Assembly (NCBI GenBank): GCA_021772975.1 | Contig: JAJFKY010000011.1 | Span: 248,001 to 312,000 of the forward strand | Origin: Gammaproteobacteria bacterium | GTDB taxonomy: Bacteria > Pseudomonadota > Gammaproteobacteria > Xanthomonadales > Wenzhouxiangellaceae | Reading direction: 5' to 3' | Length of the DNA: 64,000 bases | Part shown: one piece after another, positions 52,779 through 61,363 of the stretch | Position numbering within the stretch: the stretch's first letter is position 1 | Layout: each line of letters opens with the position of its first letter | Program-made: the position numbers and the translations under genes | Notes under the pieces: model-generated | Database searches by the model: none | Seen by the model: only the letters and a program-made list of their open reading frames with translations | What the model was told of the DNA's origin: nothing

Positions 52779-54141
52779 ATCAAATGAAAAGCGTGGCCAT
52801 GATATCGCCAGTGGGCGCCTGCCGGCTGCAACGATCAAGGACAATTTCAGTGATCTGCACCCGCCCCTGACCGAACTGCAGGCGCAGGCTGAATCCGCGC
52901 GCTGTCTGTTCTGCCATGATGCGCCCTGCATCGAAGCCTGCCCGACCGATATCGATATCCCGAATTTTATCCGCAAAATTTCCACCGGTAATTTAATCGG
53001 CTCGGCGACCACCATTTTAAGCGCCAATATTATGGGCGGCACCTGCGCCAATGTGTGCCCGGTAGAAGAATTATGCGAACTCAAATGCGTGATGAACACC
53101 GCCGAGCACAAACCGGTCACGATTGGCCGCCTGCAGCGCTATGCTACCGATCATTTATTTGCCCGGGACACACAACCTTTTCAACGCGCGGCTGATACCG
53201 GCCGACGGATTGCGGTAATCGGCGCCGGGCCGGCCGGGCTGTCCTGTGCGCATGGCCTGGCCATGCATGGTCACCGGGTGGATGTATTTGAGGCCCGGCC
53301 CAAAGCCGGTGGTTTGAATGAATATGGTATCGCCGCTTACAAGATGCTGAACCAACGCGCCGCCAGAGAAGTGCAGTTTATTCTCGATATCGGTGGAATA
53401 ACTCTGCATACCGGCCAGGCCCTGGGTAAAAAGCTCAGACTGGCTGAACTGCGTGACCAATACGACGCGGTTTTTCTGGGCCTGGGCCATAATGTGGCCA
53501 ATCGTCTGGGTCTGGAACATGAAGACACGGCAGGCATGCATAACGCCATCGACTATATCGAACGCATCCGGCAGGAAGATTTATCCAGCCTGCCGATCGG
53601 ACGGCGAATAGTGGTGATCGGGGGCGGCAGCACCGCCATAGATATCGCGGTACAGAGCAAAAAACTCGGTGCCGAATCGGTCACCATCGTATACCGGCGA
53701 GGCGCCCGACAGATGAGCGCGACCTGGTATGAACAGCAGCTTGCCCAGACCAACGGCGTGTTGATCAAAACCCGGGCGATGCCGGTGCAGGTTCTGATTG
53801 ACGATGACGGTCTGACCGGTATGGTATTTGAGACCACCCGGCTGGATGCCGCAGGTAAACTGCAGGGCACCGGGGAGCGGTTTGAATGGCCCGTGGATGT
53901 CGCATTCAAAGCCATTGGCCAGTCACTGGATCTATCAGCAGTGGGACATGAGCTGGATACAATACAGCTGCAGCACGGCCGCATCGCCATCGATGCGGAA
54001 CAGCGCACCTCGTTAAGTGATGTGTATGCCGGTGGCGACTGCGTGCCGGGCCCCGATTTGACCGTACACGCCGTGCAGGATGGCAAACTTGCGGCGCAGG
54101 CTATCCACCGGAGTTTCGCCAGGGAGTCGTCACATGGCTGA
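52762..54141 (+). CDS. preT: NAD-dependent dihydropyrimidine dehydrogenase subunit PreT
   Basis: 459 residues, flavoprotein of the GltD type. N-terminal Fe-S cysteine cluster (C-L-F-C-H-D-A-P-C-I-E-A-C-P and C-A-N-V-C-P-V-E-E-L-C-E-L-K-C, about residues 45-110), then FAD-binding V-I-G-A-G-P-A-G-L-S-C, and NAD-binding V-I-G-G-G-S-T-A-I-D. It passes electrons to PreA for uracil or thymine reduction. Overlaps preA by 8 bases. The subunit-pair layout is the bacterial form of eukaryotic dihydropyrimidine dehydrogenase split in two. Confidence 0.92.
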   Translation: MKSVRKSNEKRGHDIASGRLPAATIKDNFSDLHPPLTELQAQAESARCLFCHDAPCIEACPTDIDIPNFIRKISTGNLIGSATTILSANIMGGTCANVCPVEELCELKCVMNTAEHKPVTIGRLQRYATDHLFARDTQPFQRAADTGRRIAVIGAGPAGLSCAHGLAMHGHRVDVFEARPKAGGLNEYGIAAYKMLNQRAAREVQFILDIGGITLHTGQALGKKLRLAELRDQYDAVFLGLGHNVANRLGLEHEDTAGMHNAIDYIERIRQEDLSSLPIGRRIVVIGGGSTAIDIAVQSKKLGAESVTIVYRRGARQMSATWYEQQLAQTNGVLIKTRAMPVQVLIDDDGLTGMVFETTRLDAAGKLQGTGERFEWPVDVAFKAIGQSLDLSAVGHELDTIQLQHGRIAIDAEQRTSLSDVYAGGDCVPGPDLTVHAVQDGKLAAQAIHRSFARESSHG

Positions 54142-55405
54142 TTTACGCTGCAATATCGCCGGGGTCACCTCGCCCAACCCTTTCTGGCTGGCCTCCGCGC
54201 CACCTACCGACAAGCAATACAACGTGGAACGGGCGTTTGAGGCCGGCTGGGGCGGCGTGGTCTGGAAAACCCTGGCCGAAGCCGGCCCGCCGGTGGTCAA
54301 TGCCTGCTCGCGCTATGGGTCGGTGGACTACAACGGCCAGCGGATGATCGGTCTGAACAATATCGAACTGATTACCGACCGACCCCTGGAAGTCAATCTG
54401 CGCGAAATCGAAGCGGTCAAAAAAGCCTGGCCGGATCGGGCCATGGTGGTGTCTTTGATGGTGCCGTGTGAAGAAGACGCCTGGAAGAATATCCTGCGAC
54501 AGGTCGAACAGACCGGCTGCGATGGCGTGGAGCTGAACTTCGGTTGCCCGCACGGCATGAGCGAACGCGGCATGGGCTCGGCGGTGGGCCAGGTGCCGGA
54601 ATATATTCAGATGGTGGCCGCATGGTGCAAACAGCACACCCGGCTGCCCGTATTCGTCAAACTGACACCGAATATTACCGATATCCGGCATGCGGCCAGA
54701 GCTGCCGCGGCCGGTGGCGCCGATGCGGTATCACTGATCAATACCATCAACTCCATTGTTTCCATTGACCTGGACAACATGGCCCCGCAGCCAACCGTGG
54801 CCGGCAAAGGCACCCATGGCGGCTACTGTGGTCCGGCGGTCAAACCGATTGCACTGCATATGGTGGCCGATATCGCCCGTGATGAGGCGACCCGCCACCT
54901 GCCGATCTCCGGCATCGGCGGGATCAGCAACTGGCGCGATGCAGCCGAATTCATTGCCCTGAACTGCGGCAGCGTGCAGGTCTGTACCGCGGCGATGCGG
55001 TTCGGGTTTGGGATCATTGATGAAATGGTTGATGGGCTGAACCAATGGATGGACAGCAAGGGTTATCAAACATTGGATGATTTTCGCGGCCAGGCCGTGC
55101 CGAATGTGACCGACTGGCAATACCTGGATCTGAATTATAAAACCATTGCCAAAATTGATCAGGATAAATGCATCGAATGCGGACTTTGTCATATCACTTG
55201 TGAGGACACCTCGCATCAGGCGATATCAAAAACCAAAACCGCTGATGGCCAGCGGATTTATACAGTCATAGACGATGAATGTGTGGGCTGCAATCTGTGC
55301 CATCTGGTTTGCCCGGTGCCGGACTGCATTTCCATGGTGGAAGTTGATAACGGCCTGCCCTATATGAACTGGACGCAGCACCCCAACAATCCCATGAGCA
55401 AATAG
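54134..55405 (+). CDS. preA: NAD-dependent dihydropyrimidine dehydrogenase subunit PreA
   Basis: 423 residues from the ATG at 54134, with GGGAG ahead; an in-frame start 18 codons upstream lies inside preT. FMN-binding dihydroorotate-dehydrogenase-like barrel (about 1-320), N-F-G-C-P-H-G and N-T-I-N-S, then two 4Fe-4S ferredoxin motifs at the C-terminus (C-I-E-C-G-L-C-H-I-T-C and C-V-G-C-N-L-C-H-L-V-C-P). It reduces uracil to dihydrouracil, the first committed step of the island. Confidence 0.94.
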   Translation: MADLRCNIAGVTSPNPFWLASAPPTDKQYNVERAFEAGWGGVVWKTLAEAGPPVVNACSRYGSVDYNGQRMIGLNNIELITDRPLEVNLREIEAVKKAWPDRAMVVSLMVPCEEDAWKNILRQVEQTGCDGVELNFGCPHGMSERGMGSAVGQVPEYIQMVAAWCKQHTRLPVFVKLTPNITDIRHAARAAAAGGADAVSLINTINSIVSIDLDNMAPQPTVAGKGTHGGYCGPAVKPIALHMVADIARDEATRHLPISGIGGISNWRDAAEFIALNCGSVQVCTAAMRFGFGIIDEMVDGLNQWMDSKGYQTLDDFRGQAVPNVTDWQYLDLNYKTIAKIDQDKCIECGLCHITCEDTSHQAISKTKTADGQRIYTVIDDECVGCNLCHLVCPVPDCISMVEVDNGLPYMNWTQHPNNPMSK

Positions 55406-55546
55406 AAAATGATCTTTTCCGCCCAGGCGGCGTACTCGCATCGTTCAAATGCTCATGTACTTGCGTGTACACTGCGCTTTTCACAATGCTCGAGCCTTGT
55501 CTGAACGAAAAATCTCTATTTTCAAGCTCACTTCCAGGAAGAAATT

Positions 55547-55984
55547 ATGGACCCATTTATGCAAGCCGCCATCGACGAAGCCGCTCAGGGGCTGGCTGAA
55601 GGCGGTATTCCGATTGGCTCGGTGATCGTTCACAATGGCCAGATCATCGGCCGCGGTCACAACCGCCGCGTCCAGCAGGGCAGCCCCACCCTGCACGGTG
55701 AAATGGACGCACTGGAAAACGCCGGCCGCCAACCGGCCAGGGTTTACCGGGAAAGCGTTATTTACACCACCCTCTCACCCTGCTCGATGTGTACCGGTGC
55801 GATCCTGCTGTATGGCATTCCTAAAGTGGTGATTGGCGAGAACCAGACCTTTATGGGATCAGAGTCGTTATTGCGGGAGCATGGGGTGGAGCTGGAAGTA
55901 TTACAGAACGAGCAATGTATCGGTTTGATGCGGCAGTTTATTGAGCAATCGCCGGAGCTTTGGAATGAGGATATTGGGGAATAA
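55547..55984 (+). CDS. Yeast-type cytosine deaminase (zinc CDA fold)
   Basis: 145 residues. Zinc site His50 and Glu52 in T-L-H-G-E-M-D-A-L and Cys79 and Cys82 in S-P-C-S-M-C-T-G-A-I. From memory it aligns over almost its whole length with Saccharomyces FCY1, sharing E-G-G-x-P-I-G near residue 20, L-E-N-x-G-R, Y-T-T-L-S-P-C-x-M-C-T-G-A-I, Y-G-I-P and V-x-G-E-N, and the terminal E-D-I-G-E. It should turn cytosine to uracil and feed PreTA. Strong AGGAAG site. The unrelated bacterial CodA amidohydrolase is the usual enzyme for this step. Confidence 0.88.
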   Translation: MDPFMQAAIDEAAQGLAEGGIPIGSVIVHNGQIIGRGHNRRVQQGSPTLHGEMDALENAGRQPARVYRESVIYTTLSPCSMCTGAILLYGIPKVVIGENQTFMGSESLLREHGVELEVLQNEQCIGLMRQFIEQSPELWNEDIGE

Positions 55985-56175
55985 ATCGATACTTATCCTG
56001 TAGCGACGGATTTCACCCACGACCAAAACCTAATTAATCTTGGTGTGATACGCTTTGCTTACTACACCCTAACTGCTGGCATTAACACTACAGGGCGCGA
56101 TCAGCATAACGCATGCACCCAACCATGGTCACGAAATACCAGGCACTGGTCGCACCCAGGTACGCGCCTACAACG

Positions 56176-56211
56176 GCTGCGGTTGATCAGGGTTGTCTGG
56201 TCAACCGCAGC
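56176..56211. terminator. Hairpin between the convergent deaminase and amine oxidase genes
   Basis: Perfect 11-bp stem GCTGCGGTTGA/TCAACCGCAGC with a 14-base loop, followed on the plus strand by TTTC. It lies between the deaminase (plus, ends 55984) and the oxidase gene (minus, ends 56234). The T-run is short, so termination is likely but not certain. Confidence 0.5.
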
Positions 56212-56233
56212 TTTCGCTATCCCACTCTATAAT

Positions 56234-57949
56234 TTAATAAATACCTTCCACTGTTTCTCTGGTATCCGGCAGCTCTTTCAATAGCGGCGCCTCATACGTC
56301 TTATCAACAATGCTGTTGGCCACATGAATGGCCGATAACAAGGCACCCTCCTGCCAGCCAGGTAGTGCAGACGCCTGATCACCGACCACGAAGAAATTCT
56401 TGTTGCCTTTGATAATGTTGTTATAGCAATCCACGCATTGGCTGGCGACGTTATTCCATTGTGCCCAACCACCTTTTTGATAAGGCATATTCTGCCAGGC
56501 GATGGCCAGACCGTGGCTCAGACCATCGGCAAAAGCATTGCCTGCCAGTGAGCGTGCGCCTTTGCGTCCCATTTCAATCCGTTCTTTGGGCGGTTTTTTG
56601 CCCCACGCTTCGGCGATACCACGGAAATTATAGGCGCCGGTCAGCACGCCGAGCTCGGCATGGTATTCATCTGAGGGGTACCATATCTGGGTAATGTCAT
56701 GGCTGGTCCAGGAGATACCCCCGAAAATCGGAACCTGCCCTTCAGCATCGGCCTGTTGCCATAAATCCCGCCTGGCCTGCCAGCCTAACTTAGTGGTGTT
56801 GGCCAGAAAATTCGGTGTTGCAAATATTTTAACCAGCGAATCACGAAAATAAGGGTCAAAAATCGCGGGATCGATTTTGCCTCTTAATAATGGGATCGGG
56901 ATATTGCTGATGCAGTAATCGGCTATTACCGTTTGCGTTTTTCCAGCTTGCAAATAAGTAATAAAGTATTGGTTGTTTCGGTAAACAATATTTTGCACCA
57001 CTGCATTAAGCTGGATATTAGCGCCCTGCTCTCTTGCCTGTTTTTCAAAACCCATTGCCACATGGTCCATACCACCCACTGGCTGGAACGAGGTGGGCTG
57101 CCATAGAAAGTCCTTGGGTTGATAAAACGGTGCTCTACTGGGTGCGGAAGCCCAGAATTCGGTGGCCAGCAGTTGCTTCATGGTCATCGGTGGCACCACT
57201 TTGCCCGCTTCAATGCCCGGCAACCGGGTATAACCTGAACGCGAGGAGCCTATATATTTGCCCACGCTGCATTCGTTGGGATCATCACACAAGGCGCCAA
57301 ACTTCAACAGCAGGCTTTTCAGGCGTGTTTTTTCATCAGCACTCAGCTCTTTGATCTGATCAGAAAATTCGTACAAATACTGCGCCAGCCAGCCGCGCGT
57401 ATCGTTGGCCAGCTGCCGATTAACATAGGTCGCCCCATTGGCATGCGTCAGATTGGAACGGCTGTCCATCACATAGACTTCCAGCGGCACCTTAAAGCGC
57501 TTCAAGTACGATAATAAATGCTTATGACCGGAAGGTATCCGGCCTGCGCCGGCATTCAAATAGGGTTCGTAAGGCTGATCAGGCTCGCTTTGAAAGGTAC
57601 ATACCTGCGGCGCATAACCTTCCTCGTGGATGACTCTATCGCGAGGATTCGGGCGTACGGTTAAACAGCGTCCACCGACCTTGTTGTTGGCTTCCAATAC
57701 CGTGCAACGCAGATTGCTGCCGGGGCCCAGCAACTCGTAGGCCGCCGCCAGACCACCGACGCCACCGCCCAGAATGACCACATGCTTATTCCGCCCAAAG
57801 CCTTGTGGTATCCGCACGGATTGTCCAGGTTTGGATTCGGCATAGCCCGGAATGGCCGCCATGGCCTGGGATAAGGCAGCCCAACCGGCAACCTTGCCGG
57901 CGTTGGCCAGAAAATCACGGCGGTTGGTTGGATTGTTTTTTTTACTCAT
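56234..57949 (-). CDS. Tat-exported flavin amine oxidase
   Basis: 571 residues from the ATG at 57949, with GGGAG ahead. Twin-arginine signal N-R-R-D-F-L-A-N-A-G-K-V-A-G. FAD-binding V-V-I-L-G-G-G-V-G-G-L-A-A-A-Y-E-L, then E-A-N-N-K-V-G-G-R-C, and the C-terminal flavin contact V-V-G-D-Q-A-S-A-L-P-G-W-Q-E-G-A. It looks like an L-amino acid oxidase or monoamine oxidase family member. It should fold with FAD in the cytoplasm and be exported. Substrate unknown. Confidence 0.88.
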   Translation of the reverse strand: MSKKNNPTNRRDFLANAGKVAGWAALSQAMAAIPGYAESKPGQSVRIPQGFGRNKHVVILGGGVGGLAAAYELLGPGSNLRCTVLEANNKVGGRCLTVRPNPRDRVIHEEGYAPQVCTFQSEPDQPYEPYLNAGAGRIPSGHKHLLSYLKRFKVPLEVYVMDSRSNLTHANGATYVNRQLANDTRGWLAQYLYEFSDQIKELSADEKTRLKSLLLKFGALCDDPNECSVGKYIGSSRSGYTRLPGIEAGKVVPPMTMKQLLATEFWASAPSRAPFYQPKDFLWQPTSFQPVGGMDHVAMGFEKQAREQGANIQLNAVVQNIVYRNNQYFITYLQAGKTQTVIADYCISNIPIPLLRGKIDPAIFDPYFRDSLVKIFATPNFLANTTKLGWQARRDLWQQADAEGQVPIFGGISWTSHDITQIWYPSDEYHAELGVLTGAYNFRGIAEAWGKKPPKERIEMGRKGARSLAGNAFADGLSHGLAIAWQNMPYQKGGWAQWNNVASQCVDCYNNIIKGNKNFFVVGDQASALPGWQEGALLSAIHVANSIVDKTYEAPLLKELPDTRETVEGIY

Positions 57950-58410
57950 GACTGAACTCCCTGCTCGGTTAATTGTTTTCGAACTATTGATACCCTTTAC
58001 CCAATGATACCTATCGTATCGCATTTTTCAGAATGACGGTTGCTACGCCTTAATAGACCCTATATATGATGTCATCCTGAACGCGGTGAAGAATCTTCTG
58101 CATGTTGATGGTCTTGTCAGCGGCTGTTACGCCTTAACAACCCCTACATACGATGTCATCCTGAACGCAGTGAAGGATCTCTATCATTATCTGATAAGAC
58201 TTGCATTACAGCACATATTCCGGATGAAGGATGCAGACGGAATAGCAAGCAATATCAGCTCAGCCTGCTAATCGAGCTGGCGTAATGCAAGCTGTTTATT
58301 ACAGCCTATGAAACTGATGAGATGAGCTTGCCGGTATGACAGTTTGCTCAGGCTTTTAGCAGAAGCGGATTAAACCCACGGCCGGCTGGGGCAGCTGTGT
58401 GACGACTATT
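57950..58410. other. Intergenic region with diverged 84-bp-period repeats
   Basis: No gene supported. Two related units of 55 bases lie at 58042-58096 and 58126-58180, each ending in GATGTCATCCTGAACGC, then GTGAAG and ATCT, an intergenic repeat type seen in many bacteria (from memory). A short frame at 58086-58271 crosses them and is not a gene. The oxidase promoter should lie at 57960-58030. Confidence 0.55.
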
Positions 58411-58650
58411 GGTGCAATGCGCTTTGCTTATTACACCCTGCGGCACTGCTCCATGTGTACCAGCACGATCCTGCTGTCTGGCATTCCCAGGGCGGTAATT
58501 GGCGAGAACCAGACCTTTATGGGGTCAGATTCGTTATTGCGGGAGCATGGGGTGGAACTGGACGTGCGGCAGGATAAGCAGTGCATTGGTCTGATGCCGC
58601 AGTTTATTAAGCAATCGCCGGAGCTTTGGAATGAAGATATCGGCGAATAG
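58411..58650 (+). pseudogene. Truncated copy of the cytosine deaminase gene
   Basis: From about 58440 on it translates to H-C-S-M-C-T, then G-I-P-R-A-V-I-G-E-N-Q-T-F-M-G-S-D-S, and ends N-E-D-I-G-E, matching residues 78-145 of the deaminase at 55547. The first 77 residues, including the zinc ligands His50 and Glu52, are gone. The 5' part is replaced by GGTGCAATGCGCTTTGCTTA, a sequence also found in a close form after the intact gene (56041). Confidence 0.75.
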
Positions 58651-58664
58651 CGTAGTCGCCACCC

Positions 58665-58690
58665 TGTAGGAGCGGACCCGGCCGCGACCA
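58665..58690 (+). repeat. REP-like element
   Basis: TGTAGGAGCGGACCCGGCCG followed by CGACCA, a GC-rich palindromic repeat starting like the REP copies at 35408-35601 but with a different stem. A related degenerate copy follows the intact deaminase (TGTAGCGACGG at about 55997). Confidence 0.5.
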
Positions 58691-58863
58691 CTTCCGGTGG
58701 ATAGAAGCAAAACGTCCACAGATTACACCGATTATTTACGGTAAATTGGAATGAATACACAATCCCAGCGGCAGGTGGTTGATTTGAAGACAGTTGCTGG
58801 GATTACGCTACCTACGCTCTATCCCAGCCTACCAAGTACTAAAATAAAATGGTATTCGGTCGA

Positions 58864-59484
58864 CTATTGCCGCTGACCGGAATCGGCATTGGTTTCAGAA
58901 GCGCTTTCCACAGCCTGTAATAACCACTGCCGCAACTCTTTTAAAACACTCTGATTCGCACTATTCATCGCCCCCGCCACACTCTCCGCGCTGCTCAGAT
59001 TGGCTGATTCACTGGCGCGGATCAAACGATGCTGGATATTCTCACCGTCCAGATCAATCCAGGTTGCTTTGATCGCTACTACGGCCTGCGCAGCGCCCGC
59101 GGCATTGTCTACCTGAAAATCACGGATCGCGACCCGCAGCGTGCCGACCTGGGCCGGCGATTCGAGCACGATGGCGGTACCGGATTGCTCCAGGCTGCTG
59201 ATCAAAGTCTGGCGGAACATTTCCGGCAGCGGCATAGCCCAGCGGGCTTCGGCAAATCCAGCTACTTTGCCATCGCCCTGGTAGACCCACAGACGCTGAC
59301 TGTTGAGCAGGCTGCCACTGCTGATGCTGAGTTTCAGCGGCGTTGGTTGTTCGACCCGGGCTTCACTGACTACCGGGTCCAGTCGAAACAGCGTGACCGG
59401 TTTGCTGTCCGGACCCAGGCTTAAGCAGGCACTCAGCATGACTGTCATTGACAGCAATACCGCCAGTCGAAAAAAACTACTCAT
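58864..59484 (-). CDS. ABC-type transport auxiliary lipoprotein (PqiC/MlaA-B type)
   Basis: 206 residues. Lipobox M-L-S-A-C (Cys20). The body matches the ABC_trans_aux / PqiC-like domain: F-R-L-D-P, L-S-I-S-S-G-S-L-L-N-S-Q-R-L-W-V-Y, and F-Q-V-D-N. It is the last gene of the MCE operon, 50 bases after the MlaD-like gene. Such lipoproteins bind the outer-membrane side of an MCE channel. Confidence 0.85.
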   Translation of the reverse strand: MSSFFRLAVLLSMTVMLSACLSLGPDSKPVTLFRLDPVVSEARVEQPTPLKLSISSGSLLNSQRLWVYQGDGKVAGFAEARWAMPLPEMFRQTLISSLEQSGTAIVLESPAQVGTLRVAIRDFQVDNAAGAAQAVVAIKATWIDLDGENIQHRLIRASESANLSSAESVAGAMNSANQSVLKELRQWLLQAVESASETNADSGQRQ

Positions 59485-59534
59485 ATGGTGCTCCCGATGC
59501 TCTACTCGCCGTTCCGACTAACCAGGTTTCCGGA

Positions 59535-60509
59535 TCAGTTGGTTTGCGGCTCAAACTCTACTGTCTGCTCATCACCCAGCAAAAAACCGGATGGATTGTT
59601 TTCAAAATTACGCGCCACCGATTCCAGCCGGTTTACCAGCAACCGGAAGTCCTGCAGGGTGGGTGCAATCTGCCCGAGTCCATCCTGGGCAAATTCATCC
59701 AGGGCAGCCTCATTGCGGTTAAAAATTCCGTCCAGGCGCTGGACCACGGCCCGTGCCTGAGTGACCGCCTCACGGGCATCTTCGCTGATGGTCAGTAAAT
59801 CATTACCGAACTGCTGTCCATGATTGTCCCAGTAAGATTCAAAATCCGCACTGATGTCATCAACCCGCTCCAGCGTGGCGTTGGCGCTGTCCATGGCTAC
59901 CCGCAGACCATCCAGCGAATCACCGATGGCGGAACGATGCAAAGCCAGTTCTTCGCTGGTTAATTCGATGTTGCCCAACACGTTGTTAATCCGTTCGACA
60001 TTATCATCACTGATAATTCGATTGACCCGCACCAGCAGATCGTTAATGTTCTCAAATACCGTACCGCCGCTGCTGAGCAGGCTTTGCAGAGCGGAGGTTT
60101 CCGCGACGATAACCGGCACCCGCTGTTGCGCAATATCCTCCAGCATAGGACTATTGGGCGAGCCGCCTTTCATATCGATAAATGCCACCCCGGTAAAACC
60201 CTGATAACCCAGCTGCGCTTTGGTATCAGCACGAATCGGCGTATCCGCGGCGGTGCGCACGCGCACGATAACCCGCGCTGGATTGGTGGGGTCAACATTC
60301 AGTCGAATGGCTTCACCCACCTGAATACCGTTGAACATGACCGCGCCACGATTACCCAGGCCGGTAACGGCTTCTTCAAAAATGATGTCGTAGTAGTTGT
60401 AGTCCTGGTCAACGGCAAATTTACCCAGCCAGATGACAAAGAAAAATAAAGCCAGAGCGGTGGCAATGGTAAATGCTCCGATCAGAATAAAATTGGCCCT
60501 GGGCTCCAT
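59535..60509 (-). CDS. MlaD-like MCE family protein
   Basis: 324 residues. One membrane helix (about 7-27) then an MCE domain (about 38-116) with G-N-R-G-A-V-M-F-N-G-I-Q-V-G and F-I-D-M-K-G-G; the rest is helical, heptad-like, as in PqiB or MlaD relatives. MCE proteins form a hexameric lipid channel across the periplasm. 14 bases separate it from the ATPase gene. Confidence 0.9.
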   Translation of the reverse strand: MEPRANFILIGAFTIATALALFFFVIWLGKFAVDQDYNYYDIIFEEAVTGLGNRGAVMFNGIQVGEAIRLNVDPTNPARVIVRVRTAADTPIRADTKAQLGYQGFTGVAFIDMKGGSPNSPMLEDIAQQRVPVIVAETSALQSLLSSGGTVFENINDLLVRVNRIISDDNVERINNVLGNIELTSEELALHRSAIGDSLDGLRVAMDSANATLERVDDISADFESYWDNHGQQFGNDLLTISEDAREAVTQARAVVQRLDGIFNRNEAALDEFAQDGLGQIAPTLQDFRLLVNRLESVARNFENNPSGFLLGDEQTVEFEPQTN

Positions 60510-60523
60510 ACGATTTCCTCTAA

Positions 60524-61363
60524 TTAACTTTTAGCATGCTCGCCAGCATGCTCGCTGTCGTGCTCATACTGCGACATCACCATGCGGCCGCGCGGCCCGC
60601 TGAAATATTCCCGCACCCAGGGGTGATCATACTTGGCCACCTCCTCTATAGGTCCTATGGTCAGTACTTTACCATCCGCCAAGACCGCCACCCGATCACA
60701 GATTGCATGCAGGGTATCCAGATCATGGGTCACCAGAAACACCGTCAGGCCCAGCGTGTCACGCAGCGTTCTGAGCAACTGATCAATACCGTCCGCGGAG
60801 ACCGGGTCCAGACCGGCGGTCGGCTCGTCCAGAAACATCAGTTCCGGGTCCAGCGCCAAAGCTCTGGCCAGACCGGCGCGCTTGCGCATGCCGCCCGACA
60901 GCGAGGACGGATACTGAGCGGCGGCGTGGGCCGGCAGACCGACCAGCGCGATTTTCATGCAGGACAGACTGTGGGTCAGCTCATCGCTCATTGAATAATG
61001 TTCGGTCAGCGCCAGCTTGATGTTTTCGCGCACCGTCAATGATGAAAACAGCGCGCCATCCTGGAACATCACCCCCAGCCGCAGATCGGTCAGGTTATTG
61101 CCCTGATCAAGCATTTCGCGCAGCGATTTGCCAAATAGCCGAACCTCCCCGGAACGAGGCTGATTCAACCCCACAATGCTGCGCAGCAGTACCGACTTGC
61201 CGGTACCTGAAGCGCCCACCACACCCAGCACTTCGCCTCTGCGAACATCCAGATCGAGCTGGTCATGTACCCGGTTGTCGCCAAACTGATTGACCAACCC
61301 GCGCACTTCGATAATGTGCTCGTGGCTCTGATCCGGCTCTAACTGTATGGCTGTATTATTCAT
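60524..61363 (-). CDS. MlaF-like ABC transporter ATPase
   Basis: 279 residues. Walker A G-A-S-G-T-G-K-S (50-57), signature L-S-G-G-M-R-K-R, Walker B L-M-F-L-D-E-P-T-A-G-L-D-P, and the H-loop V-T-H-D-L-D. These fit the MlaF group, which drives lipid movement with MlaE. Its start codon follows directly on the stop of the permease gene. A His- and Glu-rich tail (E-H-D-S-E-H-A-G-E-H-A) is unusual. Confidence 0.92.
   Translation of the reverse strand: MNNTAIQLEPDQSHEHIIEVRGLVNQFGDNRVHDQLDLDVRRGEVLGVVGASGTGKSVLLRSIVGLNQPRSGEVRLFGKSLREMLDQGNNLTDLRLGVMFQDGALFSSLTVRENIKLALTEHYSMSDELTHSLSCMKIALVGLPAHAAAQYPSSLSGGMRKRAGLARALALDPELMFLDEPTAGLDPVSADGIDQLLRTLRDTLGLTVFLVTHDLDTLHAICDRVAVLADGKVLTIGPIEEVAKYDHPWVREYFSGPRGRMVMSQYEHDSEHAGEHAKS

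Noticed and set aside
55985-56175. Possible gene between deaminase and amine oxidase
   Set aside because: No protein-like open frame; the region holds a degenerate repeat and the hairpin at 56176-56211.
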